Source: Narthecium ossifragum
Taxonomy: Eukaryota > Streptophyta > Magnoliopsida > Dioscoreales > Nartheciaceae
Length of the DNA: 64,000 nt
Assembly: GCA_963920575.1 (NCBI GenBank)
Contig: OY986968.1
Location: 24,372,129-24,436,128 of the forward strand
Reading direction: 5' to 3'
Part shown: one piece after another, positions 50,101 through 61,279 of the stretch
How positions within the stretch are numbered: position 1 is the stretch's first letter
How the letters are laid out: the number at the start of each line of letters is the position of its first letter
Program-made: the position numbers and the translations under genes
Notes under the pieces: model-generated
The model's database searches: none
The model's input: the letters and a program-made list of their open reading frames with translations, nothing else
What the model was told of the DNA's origin: nothing

Positions 50101-53090
50101 TTTTAACATGACTATGCCTCTAAATTCTTCGAATAAGAAAATGAGTATCTGGTATGATGACAAAAAGAACATGTATCTGGTCATCTCGGAAGTAAAACAC
50201 ATATCTTGGAAACGGATGATGCTAAAAGCTTCTAGATGCTACCTGTGCTAGGAATGGATTTTAATCAACTGTTGTCATTACTGATAATAGATTTTAACCA
50301 TATCAGCGTGAGAAATCGTGATAACACTCTTTCTTGTACTATTTATGTTGCTGTTATTTTGGAATCTATTCACTGTATAGTGCATTAGATATTGTTATTT
50401 ACTCTATGGGCATTGCTGTTTGGATTACCTCAAGCATTCTGCCTTAGTTTGCGCTTATGTTGATTCAAGATTACACATGAAACTGTTTATCAGGAATGTA
50501 TGGTCTCAAGTCAGATCTGCATGACGTGACACAGATTGTGGATGAACCATCCTTGAGTGAACTTCTTGATGGCAGCTACAAATATCATAAAATGTGTCCA
50601 GAAAAAGGGAAGAAGCCTACAAGCACTAATGAAAGTATTCTAGTTTCTGTGGGAAAGGCTTGTGCTATTCTTACACCCTCTGGTGCAGATAAGAAGGACT
50701 ACACAACCCACTTGAATCTCAATAACCGCGTTGGACGAATTCTTGATTGCAGTAATAGAGATGACGAATCAGGGTTATCTAGCAAGGTAAGAATTAAAGT
50801 GGGTAGTTCTAGCTACCTTATCTGATGTAGCGTCTAATGGCATTTTACTGAGGATGATTCTTTTCCTCTTGTTTTTGTTCTTTTCTTTATTGCTTCTGAA
50901 GGTTCAGGATCCTTGTCAAGGCAGCATAAAAAACTCCAAAATGTACAGACCTAAAGAGATTCTGGATCAGTTAGCACTTCCTCCAGCTCAAGATTTGAAT
51001 GCTCTTATTTTAGATTCAAAAGCTCCTTCCTTTACTTTGCCTTCCTCAATCACGAATATGACTAGTCTCCATAGTGCTAGCTTGCCACCTTTTCCTTGGT
51101 CATTTTCTTACAATGGATCCTGCAAATCGGGTGCTGATACTGGTAAGGTGGCTTCAACTAGAAGCACCTGTCAAAGCAGATGGATTAGAGTTGGCAGCAG
51201 CTCCAGTTTGTCTGGAGATAACCATAATGGTGAGCTAGATTTGAAGACATTTAACCAGATGGAAGAGACGTTAGACCAGAGGAAGATGCTTGATCTTCTA
51301 GAAGACATAAAAAAGATGTCTGTGACGGCTAAGCCGTCGTCTAGAGAATCATTCAGCATGTTGCATAGTATGCCAGGTCATGGTGAAGTCTATATTCCAG
51401 ATAAGGATTCTTTGTCGAAAGACACGTCAAGTTTAGGCCCATGTAATCATCTTAAGGTTAATTTGGTAGTGGAGAATGTTGGCTCTTTAGACAGTCATTC
51501 GTGTTATGAATCTAAAACAAATGCATTCATTGAGCATTCTGAAGATAAGGGGTGTTTGAAATTTGGAGAGCAAGGAAGAAAGCTAACTGATCCAACAAAA
51601 AGGAATGTACATTGCAGGGGCAACGAAGTCAATGTAAAAGATGGCTTCACAGCGAAGACACATGATTGTTCTGGCAGCTCCTATCGCTATCCTTGTGAAA
51701 GTGCTGCAGCTGGACGTGGCCAAAGTACATGGTGTTCCACTTCACCAGAGATGTCTACACCAGGTAAATATTCTAGCAGCTGATGTGGTGAATATGCATT
51801 GTCTGGAAAAATACAGCACTCTTTCTTCTTAGAACATCTGTAGAATATGGCCATGTCTGGAAAATTGCAATACTCTTTCTCGTTAGAACATCTGTAGGCT
51901 AATATAATCTGCTTGTTTGCTTTATTCTAAGACTATATTCCTATCCAGAAATAGCAATAAAACTCGAAATACAGGACACCATACATTTGCATGCATCATG
52001 CTTTTGACCAAGATTTACAAGCAGTTCTCTTTGCCTTTTTCACACAGGAGGGTTTAGAAGGAAAAACAATTTTGCTTTTGCATGTAACATTACGTTATTA
52101 TTCTAAAGGTTTGTGCTGAATTCTCCTTAGTTTTCATCATAAACCAAGACAATTAGTTGGCGATCAAGGAAGTAATATTTCTGAAGCATTTAAGTAATTT
52201 AGAATGTACCATAAATGCTATGAGGTTGTTTTTTTAAATTTATTTTTGTATTAAATCTGGTAGTTCGAAGTATGAATACTGAGATGGCTTTAGGCTTTAA
52301 CTTCGTGTTACGCTTCAGCTATATACCAGTCACGCGCATAAGACTTTGGATAACAAACATTGGGGTTTATGATTTTAGTCTTAGATTGATGCTTCATTGG
52401 TTTCTGACGTTTTCTGAATTGTCAAAGTATCTTGTAGCAGCTTTTTTGCATACTCTTTGTTCTCTTTCGCGAATGCTCATTGTAGTCTGTACTCTATATC
52501 CCTTTCAAGTTGCCATATTCTCTTGCAAATGTTACGCTCTAAGGCTTAAGTGTTTTCATGAATACCATGAAATAGGCCAATCCCCACGGGCAGTGGCTGC
52601 TGCCGAGATACTACATGAGATAGCGAGCCACTCTGATGCAAGCATGGCATGGGACCGGTGTCGTGCGAAGATAAAATTGCCCAAGGCACCTACCCAGAAG
52701 ACTATGAAGGCTCGGAAGGCTACAGCCTCATCAGACAAAGCTCAAGGGTCGTCCCTGGCTTCTAAGCACCATGATCTTGTCAAGGACGTGGGCATCTCAT
52801 CCATGAAATATAAGCTCACAATGAGCGAGAGGAATTCTCTTGACACCACCAATGGTAGCAGAGGGCATGTAAAGTGGCCATCTCCTCCTGCAGGAGGCAC
52901 ATCCCCAGTGAAATCCGAATGGGATCTCGCCGTCGGTCCAAAACGGTGGCATGGACATGTAAGTAGGCCTTCGAATCCAGTGGCATCGCCAGCACGAGTA
53001 GAGAAGGGTTATGACAATCTGCAGAGGTCTAGGAGCTTTGCAGGCGCTCACATTAATGATTGGAGCAGAGGAAGAAGCAGGAGATTTTGA
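44140..53090 (+). CDS. Uncharacterised plant protein, about 772-785 aa, six exons
   Basis: Exons: 44140 to 44251 (GT donor) or to 44290 (GC donor, AGAG|GCAAGC), 45209-45589, 48372-48527, 50494-50786, 50902-51763, 52576-53090. All phases close, giving 772 or 785 aa. I recognise it as a widespread plant family annotated only as uncharacterised; no function is claimed. Visible blocks: acidic N-terminus (LPLPADVSVSKLLAPDG), a basic SSCSKRPRL stretch, YGLKSDLHDVTQIVDEPSLS and ELLDGSYK, LALPPAQDLNALILD, ASLPPFPWSFSYNG, STCQSRWIRVGSSSS, and a basic C-terminus (AVAAAEILHEIASHSDAS, KKPTQK-like KAPTQKTMKARK). It is Ser- and Lys-rich and probably largely disordered; the basic patches suggest a nuclear protein, which is inference. 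An in-frame stop at 44107-44112 precedes the start. Exon 2 ends with a weak donor (AAAAGG|GTTGAG) chosen because only it keeps phase. Confidence 0.8.
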
Positions 53091-53249
53091 TTGTATCTTA
53101 TTTTAACTACAGGCTAGTTAGTAAAAATCGGATGGTGCCTGTGAACTACTGTTGTCATAGCCGAAGGCAGGCTTGGGTTTGTTGTTGGGCTGGGGAGCTT
53201 CATGGGGCTGTATTGTATGTGCTGTTTGTTAAATCATTATTGTTAGTGC

Positions 53250-53251
<2 letters not shown>

Positions 53252-53275
<24 letters not shown>
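53252..53275. repeat. (CT)n microsatellite in the 3' UTR
   Basis: A CTCTCT run of about 24 bases, 160 bp after the stop of the uncharacterised gene. The next 200 bp are AT-rich and look like a short insertion. Confidence 0.85.
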
Positions 53276-53280
<5 letters not shown>

Positions 53281-53693
53281 CAAACGAGAATAGGGGTTAA
53301 GGGATTAAGGAGAATATGGAGTTACAAAAAATAAGAGTAAGAAATGGGATAAGAAAAGGTAGATAGAAATGTAACAGGTGAAATAGTAGTAATCTCGTAA
53401 TCATTGTTTTGATATTTGGTGAAAAAATAAAAATAAAATAAAAATAACTCTCTTTAATCATGTCGTCAAACAAGGGCTTTATTGTGCAGTGCAGTATAAG
53501 GAAACGAAATCTTTTCACCACTAATCTGATCAAAAACAAAAGTGATTGTAATAGTTAATAATGTAATTGATTCCAACTATTTTGTTTATTAACAATGTAT
53601 GGTATGATGAGTCACTCCTGTGCTGTAATTACCGTAATAGTGATGGTCCAATAGATTCCACAAGTCTGTATTTGCTCTTATTGGAAAAAAAAA

Positions 53694-53895
53694 ATGCAGC
53701 TCCGATTTTTCCCATATAAATAGAAAGATAAGATCGTCTAGGTAAGCTGTCAGCCTGTTGGCCCTGTCACACTTGCTCAGCATTTCCCATATAATGGTAA
53801 AAAAATGCAGCTCCGATATTTCCCATATAATTAGAAAGATAAGATCGTCTAGGTAAGCTGTCAGCCTGTGACACTTGTTCAGCATTTCCCTTTAC
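53694..53895. repeat. Tandem duplication, 111-bp unit
   Basis: ATGCAGCTCCGAT starts at 53694 and again at 53805. The unit continues with TTTCCCATATAA, AGATAAGATCGTCTAGG, TAAGCTGTCAGCCTGT and CAGCATTTCCC in both copies. The first copy has a few extra bases (TGGCCCTG). No coding capacity. Confidence 0.9.
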
Positions 53896-54339
53896 TTGCT
53901 GACCCTATTTTGGAAAATCGAATCCATGACCTGTTCATCTACAAATCCAACGGCTATTCATACAATATTTTCGACTTAACATACCATAGTTTTAAATGAA
54001 TTTTTTGATACCCATAATACCTTAATGTCAAAGTTCTTAAATATCATTTCGTAACTATGTTGTATTATCTCAAACCCTCTATAATTAATCTTTCTACAAC
54101 ACATACCACATGATCTTCCACATCCAACCATCATCTCCACACCACCTCATGCCTCCTTCAACCTAAAACCAACTTCTCCAACCTAAAACCACTTCTCCTA
54201 CCCTTCAAATGCTTCTCTTTTCTCCACCATTAATCGAAAAAGGCGAGAAAATGATAGTAGAGAAGGTAAGTGACCGCCCCATTCTTTTAAAAACTCGTCG
54301 TTCTTTTTTTGTCGTATCATGACCTAATCGGAAGTATCA

Positions 54340-54690
54340 GATTGATCAAGAAGGTCATTCTATCGGTACCATGATACCGATGAGTATGCATATGTATCGA
54401 TAACTAACTACTGATAATAAAATCGGTACCTAGATACTGAACAAAGTTCCCGCTTAAAGTCGTATCTAAAAATGATCAGTACACAAGTACCATTACTTGA
54501 AAATAGATATCGGTGCACAAGTACCGATAGTTGTGTTAACATATTCGACACCATAGCACCGATTACTACTGCAATTGGCACACTAGTCCTAACCACCGTT
54601 TGAATCAGGCCATTGGTAATACATACATAAAGGTAGTCCACTACCGATATCTAACAACATCCGTTCGGTATCGCGATGCCGAACAAGCGG
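54340..54690. repeat. Cluster of CGGTAC...TACCG palindromes outside the MULE
   Basis: Several palindromes of about 20 bp, for example ATCGGTACCATGATACCGAT near 54362, ATCGGTGCACAAGTACCGAT near 54509 and TTCGGTATCGCGATGCCGAA near 54664, plus decayed copies between them. The same motif fills the subterminal and central parts of the Mutator-like element starting at 55109. 54000-55090 is therefore probably the worn end of a related, non-autonomous or broken copy next to it. Terminal repeats could not be found. Confidence 0.7.
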
Positions 54691-55099
54691 TGCTCATTCA
54701 ATTCAAAAAGCATCGGATCAGATGGAAAAAAAATGTCCATTTCTTAGCATCAAATCACAAATCAAAACTTCAGCCATCCAATCAAGAACTATAGGTAATA
54801 GATGTACGGATTAAAAAAGATTTAGGATTTTAATGGAGGAGAATATGAGTTTGGGATGGGGAGGACTTTGCAGGGATGCTCACCGAGTTTGGGCCAGGGT
54901 TTCTAAATCATCGCCAGAGTTCAGTGGCCGGTTGCCGGAGAAGAAGAAGAGAGTGATTGGTATGGAGAGATATGTAGTGTTTGGTGGTCTAGAGAAGAAT
55001 GGAAGAGTTGGATTTAGTATTGTGATGTATTAGTGTAAGGGTAGTTTGGGTAAGGAGCTGGACTTTATGTGGCGTCGATGTAACACTACCATGTGTTAA

Positions 55100-55108
55100 A
55101 ATATTTAT
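55100..55108. repeat. Target-site duplication, left copy
   Basis: AATATTTAT directly before the first base of the left terminal repeat. A perfect copy lies at 62025-62033. Confidence 0.9.
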
Positions 55109-55150
55109 GGGTGCGGCTATCCGCACCACCGTTTCGACTCAACACACCAC
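55109..55150 (+). repeat. Left terminal inverted repeat of the MULE
   Basis: GGGTGCGGCTATCCGCACC begins at 55109 and is itself nearly palindromic (GGTGCGG / CCGCACC around a TAT-centred loop). It pairs with 61983-62024. Confidence 0.9.
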
Positions 55151-55679
55151 ATTTACTCTACACACCCCTGCCTAAGTTTGAAAACCCCAAGTTTCACTCA
55201 ACACACCACACAAAATAAATGTACTTACCTAAACTACCCTCAAACCCCACACCACACTAAACCCTAAACCCTAAACAAAACCCAAAATACCTACACTACC
55301 CCTCAGCCCACTCCAGCCCCTACCTTCTTCCCCTCTTCTACCGAGACTTCCTCCCTTCCTCTTCTACCGAAGTCTCTCCCTCTCTTCACTCTCCCGACCA
55401 TCTCCCTCCACCTTCCCAGTTGTGTGTCTCGCGAACGTTGCCAGCCTCCCTACACCCGCGGCAGAGCCTCGCCGGCGAGCTACCCACGCCTCCGTCGAGT
55501 CCGTCGAGTGAGAACCGTCGAGTGAGGTGAGGGGACAAGTGAGTTTTTCATTTCTTGTTGCATGAAATGCATTTTCTTTGCATACCTAGCATTGGTTTTG
55601 CAACATTGTTCTCCGAATGCGTTTTTTTCCAAGGTTTTCAAATTTTTCCAATGGGTTCCGACCTTTCAGTTTTATACGT

Positions 55680-55935
55680 ATCAATCGGTACAAGACAACC
55701 GAATGATTCTCTATAATATCGATAAATAGTCACCGATAGTATAGGATTGTTGATCGGTACATAGATACCGATCAATACGTTTGTTGCTGTATGGAAAAGA
55801 CCTTGTTCGGTATCAAGGTACCGATATTCTTTGGAAACTATCGGTAACTTACTACCGCTATGTATGCTTTATTACCGGTACTTAGGTACCGTTAAGAACG
55901 TTTAATTGCCGGTATATGGATACCGAAACACTCTA
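55680..55935. repeat. Left subterminal palindrome cluster of the MULE
   Basis: Six palindromes 30-60 bp apart, for example ATCGGTACATAGATACCGAT near 55752, TTCGGTATCAAGGTACCGAT near 55808 and ACCGGTACTTAGGTACCGT near 55875. They sit just upstream of the PMD start codon (55969), so they could serve as transposase-binding or promoter sites. Confidence 0.8.
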
Positions 55936-55968
55936 CTAATCTTTGCATTTCTTTTTCAAAACAGTTAA

Positions 55969-58001
55969 ATGGTTCATCCAAGGGGAAAAGCACCCGCCGG
56001 AGCCTCTTCATCTTCGGCGGCCTCGACATCTTCATCGGCCCGCGTTGACCGGCCGACGGCCTCAGCTAGGAGGAGGAGAGCGGTACCTGAGGAGATTCCA
56101 GAGGAGATCCCAGAGGATGCCTTGATGGTTGCTGGCCCTGGTGAAGAGGAAGAGGTGTCTGACGACGAGGCACCCATCCCTGGTGGGCCTGTTGACCGGT
56201 CGGTTTTGACGGAGTTCAAAACACACGTGGCATATCGGATATGGGCTGGAGCGGTAAAAAAAGGCTGAGTTTTTTTTTTATATCATGCCGTGTTTATATC
56301 AAAGTCTGCTCACTTTTCCCCTTCTCAACGTAGGAGCGTGGGCCACTAAAAATTTATGCGCATGGGTTGTCCACTTCGAAATGGGACGGCATCGAACGGC
56401 AAGACTTTAAGAATGCCGTGGAGGCCACCGGTCTAGCAAATCTGACGGTGTGTTCTTACAAGACTATAAGCAGTGCCCTGGTGTAGGCGTTCGTCGAGAG
56501 GTGGCACCCGGAGACGAACACGTTCCACCTGCCCTGTGGAGAGATGACGATAACGTTGGGTGACGTGAGCCATATACTGGGCATCCCCGTCGCTGGTAGG
56601 CCGCTTGAAGAGTGCAAGCTGAAAGTCTCCCAGCTGAAAGCGCTTATGAAGGTTCATTTGGGAGTCAGTGAAGCAGAGGCCGCGAGCCAGTTGGATGGGA
56701 GAGGGCTGTCAGTCAGTATGACCTGGCTGAGGAGAGAGTGCACTCTCCACAAGGTCGGCCTGGAGTGCTCTGTCAAGGCATAGATTATGTATCTGCTGGG
56801 TTGCACCCTTTTTTGCGACAAGTCGGGGTCGAAGGTTCACGTGTCCTGCCTTTCTGCCCTCACGGACTTGGATACCGTATGTGAGTATGCGTGGGGTGCC
56901 GCCGGCCTCGTCTACCTCTATCGCATGCTTGGCTCTGCCAGTCGATGGGGGACAAGGGTAATTGGCGGATACTTGACTCTGGTGGAGGTACGTACTTTTA
57001 AAACATCTGCTTTGTGATATAATACCAATAATTGTGACTGACACACATTTTTTAAATCAATGCAGGCATGGATATATGATCACCTCCCGGTAATTATAAA
57101 TCCACAGCCCGACCCAGAATACACGGTTGACGCGCCGACTGCTCTTGCGTGGGTGGATCACAAAGATCCAGGTCAGGATCCGGAAATGGCTCTGCTACAA
57201 TGGCGCGCACAGATTGATTCCCTGAGTAAACATCAGGTGAGTTGTAATCTTTGTCTGAATCCGTGTTGAATTTTGTAATATATTCAGTAGTGATCAAATA
57301 TTGATTCCCTTACTATGAGTATGGTTGCAGGTTGTGTGGGACCCATACGTCAGACATAGAGGAGGCCCCTTCCCTCGTGATGATATTAGCTTTTTCCTCG
57401 GCACCATAAGCAGCTGGGAGCACGTCGAGCCGTACCATCCTGATCGGGTGCTTCGGCAATTCGGGATCGTACAGACCATTCCCGCCGCCCCACTAAGGCC
57501 AACCCACTTCCACATGGGAGCCAAGGAGACTGCCCGAGGGTACAAGAGGACCTTCCACTATGAGCCGCGGCTCTGGGCTGATTGGCCAAGCCACTGCACT
57601 GCTCTATGCCGGACGGGCGAGTATGCTCTCCGTGGGTATGACTGCGTGGATGGGTATTATGACCGGTATCGATCCATATCTTATGTGAAGCTCATAAACC
57701 CAGAGCGGAGGAGTTTCCAGGCTCAACATGCAGATGATTATCTGCCGGCGAAGGTAACTTTTTAGCAATTCTAAATGGAAATGAAATACTAGCGTATAAT
57801 ATTATGTCTAATTTGTTTCGAATTCTTGAAATTCAGTATGATAGGATTGTCACGATCATCGACGACACCGTGGCGCACATGGATACCCTGACCATTGTCG
57901 ACCATAGGAGTAGGTGGGCGCGGGCTCAAAGAATAGCCCGCGGCGAGACTGACACGGAGCGCGCCTACGAGAGAAGATCTAAACAACGAACCAGAGAATA
58001 G
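55969..58001 (+). pseudogene. Plant mobile domain (PMD, aminotransferase-like) gene of the MULE, with two stops
   Basis: Five exons, all phase 0: 55969-56253, 56334-56987, 57066-57236, 57331-57753, 57837-58001 (566 codons). The N-terminus is Ala/Ser-rich then acidic. The PMD runs through exons 2-4: AFVERWHPETNTFHLPCGEM, TITLGDVSHILGIPVAGRP, the LGCTLFCDKSGSKVHVSCL block, YLYRMLGSASRW, LPVIINPQPDPE, VVWDPYVRHRG and EPYHPDRVLRQFGIVQ. The C-terminus is short and basic. TAG codons interrupt exon 2 at 56484-56486 (before AFVERW) and 56781-56783 (before IMYLLG), so a full protein is not expected without readthrough. PMDs occur in the host silencing factors MAIN/MAIL1 and in plant transposons; the role in transposons is unproven. 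The ATG follows a CAG that may be a leader-intron acceptor. Confidence 0.88.
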
Positions 58002-58011
58002 CATATATATT

Positions 58012-58196
58012 GATAGTATGAATGTGTTTTCAATGTATGAACTTAATTGGATCCAATGTATGGACGTGTTTCCAATGTATAGACGTGTTATCAATGTATG
58101 GATGTGTTTACAATGTATAGACGTGTTATCAATGTATGGATGTGTTTACAATGTATAGACGTGTTATCAATGTATGGATGTGTTTACAATGTAGAA
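58012..58196. repeat. 38-bp direct repeats just after the PMD stop
   Basis: Alternating 19-mers AATGTATAGACGTGTTATC and AATGTATGGATGTGTTTAC, about four to five copies, beginning 11 bp after the PMD stop codon and ending at the palindrome block. They would lie in the 3' UTR of the PMD transcript. Confidence 0.88.
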
Positions 58197-58213
58197 TTAA
58201 ACCTCCCTCCCAA

Positions 58214-58843
58214 ATACTCTTTTTTTTTATCAAGTACGCAACTATCGGTACCCAAGTACCGTTAACAACCAATATACATATCGGTACCATACTACCGGAT
58301 GTATACCCGACACTATCGGTGCTTAGATACCGTTATAAAGCCAATCAAGTAAAACATACACTGTTTCGGTACTCACACTTCCGAACAGTGAAGCATTTTA
58401 TCGGTACTATGATACCGATACGACGCAGCTTACGCCTGCCTTTGATTCCATGTTTTATCGGTAGTAGCGTACCGATAAAAGGCTTCACTGTTCGGAAGCG
58501 TGAGTACCGTTACAAAGCCAATCAAGTAAAACAAACACTGTCTCGGTACTCACTCTTCCGAACAGTGAAGCCTTTTATCTGTACTATACTACCGATACAA
58601 CGCAGCTTACGCCTGCCTTTGATTCCATGTTGTATCGGTAGTATAGTACCGATAAAATGCTTCACTGTTCGGTAGAGTGAGTACCGAGACAGTGTTTGTT
58701 TTACTTGATTGGCTTTGTAACGGTGTCTAATTACCGATAGTGTCGGGTATACAACCGGTAGTATGGTACCGATATGTGTCTAGGTTATTATCGGTACTTG
58801 GGTACCGATAGTTGCGTACTTGATAATAAAAAAAACAGAGTAT
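58214..58843. repeat. Nested long inverted repeat between the convergent genes
   Basis: The whole 630 bp is an inverted repeat: the left end ATACTC, T-run, ATCAAGTACGCAACTATCGG pairs with the right end CCGATAGTTGCGTACTTGAT, A-run, GAGTAT. Inside, two tandem units of about 177 bp (starting at 58337 and 58514) share AAAGCCAATCAAGTAAAAC and TGCCTTTGATTCCATG. Each unit is itself palindromic around a loop of about 30 bp (TTCCGAACAGTGAAGC against GCTTCACTGTTCGG). Smaller CGGTA...TACCG palindromes are embedded in each arm. Confidence 0.93.
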
Positions 58844-58961
58844 GAAGCAACCCTTTTACAACCATACAAGATACTCATACAATATTTGGAACACAATATT
58901 TACAACCAGACAAGATATTCATATTGAAAATCATATAAGACATGAATACCCAAATTTTCAT

Positions 58962-61238
58962 TCAAGATCTATGGTGTCCGTTGTAGCAACATCTGATGAC
59001 ACGATTAACCCAGTTACCATCTGATGCAACATCCTTAACATGCTTAATATATTTTGTCAACCCTTCTGGAAACTCGCCAAGATAGCCCAGCGGAGCGGCT
59101 GTCCGAGCCCTTAGCACTCTCTCCTTTGGACGCTTTTTTTTGACTATATCAGGTTTCTCTGGTTTCATGCAAGATATGGGACTAACATGTAGAGGAGTTT
59201 CCTCTAGTGAGTTACTGTCCTTGAACGAAGGTGCATACTCAAAGGCGGATGGGTCGCATTGTGTTGAGAGCATCAACTTCTTCTCCTTAGCGCTTGGTCG
59301 ACCGCGGGTCCTCAACTTCACCTCTGGCTCAAGAACATAACTAGACTGCGGTTCTGCTAGCTCATACATTTTCTTCAGCAAATGCATTCTTCCTGCCTCA
59401 TTCTGAGCTAGAAATTTGTTTTCCAAGAGTTCTAGAGCATTTTGGCACTTAAGTTTTGGGATTTCATTGGCTGGTGTAGCCGACAAGTCAAGCTTCCGCC
59501 AATGGTGATGTATGCATTCTAGGGGTATGGGGCGGCAATCAAGCTTGTAGTTGACGATCTCATGGGCACATGGCAAGCCATGTGTGCGTCGGACTGTACA
59601 ACCACATGCGAACTTATCCGCACCGATCTCATTGGCCCTCTCATATTCTTTTTGAACTATTAAAAGAGCACTCTTTGAAATGAAGCCTCGCAGCTCCTTG
59701 AAGATGGCCGGCTTGAAACTGTGATGCACAATGTATTTGCTCTTCTCAAAGTAGGCTTTGATATCACAGTGTTGCAGCTCAAGCAGGGAGTGAATAGTAG
59801 CCCACGATGTGTCAAAACTGCAGCTGGATGCCCCGAGATGCCTCTTTAACTTGGCATGTGCACTCTCTACCCTGTTTGTAGTGTGATTGCCAAAATGCAT
59901 ATATTCGTCAGTCCAAGCACTGACGAACAATTCTTTGAAGCCATTCAGCCACGATTCCCGAACATATTTAGAAGCTGCTGGGTAACCGCAAAAAGATGTC
60001 TCTAGTGTCTCCAAGTGTTTCTTGTACTCCTCCTCGGTAGATGCAGTTACAACCAATTTCCACATTGTCATAAACAAGTCGGCTTTATCTGCAGTTTCGA
60101 AAATGTGTTTGCAGCTGAGCTCTACGTTCTTTTGGATATGCCATCTACATAGCATGCTTTTGGACTCCGGAAAGACCGAGCTGATAGCGTTCATCAAAGC
60201 CAGTTCTCGGTCTGTCACCACAACGCGTAGCATTGGGCATCCTTCCAACAATGTCCTTAATATTTTCAAAGCCCATGTGTACCTGTCCTCCTTCTCACAC
60301 TCCATGTAGGCAAAAGCTGCGGCGAATGTCATACTCGTCGACGTGACGCCAACAATCTCTAGCAGTGGAAGTCGATATCTATTGGTCTTGTAGGTGCAAT
60401 CCATAATCAACACCTCGGGAAATGCACGGACTAAATCAATAGACACAGGGTGTGCCCAGAATACGTCCCTCACAGCGTCTGTGTCTTCTCGAACCGTATG
60501 ATACTCAACGTATCCAAACTCATTTAGATGCTTCAATAGTTGCTGCATCTCTGATCTCCCAGCCTTTTCAATCACCCTATTCCTTTGGCGTACATTGTAG
60601 ATGGTCTTCATGGTGGATACGTTTTCAGGATCTTGTTGCTTTATAGTGTTCAGGTTTTGCCGTGGCTTCACTAGGTTTGCTGACATCGTAACCACCATAT
60701 CAGTTTGTTCAGCAGATAATCTTCCCGCGAACGAGTGACCCTCGAGGTGATCCGCATGGGAGTGATTGTGGACTCCGCAAATAACTCTTAGCATCCAATC
60801 ATCATCAGATACAAGCTTCACACCCTGAAGCTTGAAAGGACATCCACACTTCTTCGTCCCGGAGTCGACGGATTTTTTCTTTCGATTGGCAAATTTTTTC
60901 TTCCCGCTATCATCTTTCTTCACAGTTTTCCGATACTCTCCACTGCGCTCACATGCCAAGGTAATCCTCGGCTTTCTTCCACACCCCCCGGCCTCTGAAT
61001 TCTTTGTCACAATCACCAGCCCATTCTGCCTCCCAACTGTCTGTACCCATTGGACAAGTGCTTGTCGACTTTGAAATATCTATAACCAAACAATAAGAAT
61101 TATGTTAATGAAGTTAGACCTAGTTGTCGTTCGGCAAGATATAGCGATTAAACAACATACCGTACTGGTCGTGAATTCCAAGGTGTAGTCGTGAGTAATT
61201 ATAGCTCCTACACCGCTCGCATCAGTAGAAACATGCTC
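58962..61238 (-). CDS. Mutator-like (FAR1-type) transposase with truncated OTU domain
   Basis: Exons 61238-61161 and 61079-58962, phase 0, 732 codons; a first exon with the true ATG must lie upstream and was not found. Order: FRS-like N-terminus (LEFTTSTIFQSRQALVQWV, then TVGRQNGLVIV), zinc-binding region of WRKY-GCM1/FAR1 type (CGCPFKLQGVK and CGVHNHSH), MULE DDE domain (IMDCTYKTNRYRLPLLEIVG; VVTDRELALMNAISSVFP; RWHIQKN; NRVESAHAKLKRHLG), SWIM finger (FACGCTVRRTHGLPCAHEI), a basic GRPSAKEKK linker, then LGEFPEGLTKYIKHVKDVAS. That tail resembles the start of an OTU cysteine-protease domain, but DGNC has become DGNW and the frame ends 14 residues later. The catalytic Asp/Asp/Glu candidates and SWIM ligands are present and the frame is open, so a transposase could still be made. 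It converges on the PMD gene. Confidence 0.92.
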
Positions 61239-61279
61239 CTGAATGTAAGCAAAGAGTTAGTAAGGCAGGTAGCCAACAC

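Noticed and set aside
58136..58675. 179-codon frame between the convergent MULE genes
   Set aside because: Open only because the palindromic tandem units have a length divisible by three; translation is the repeat itself.
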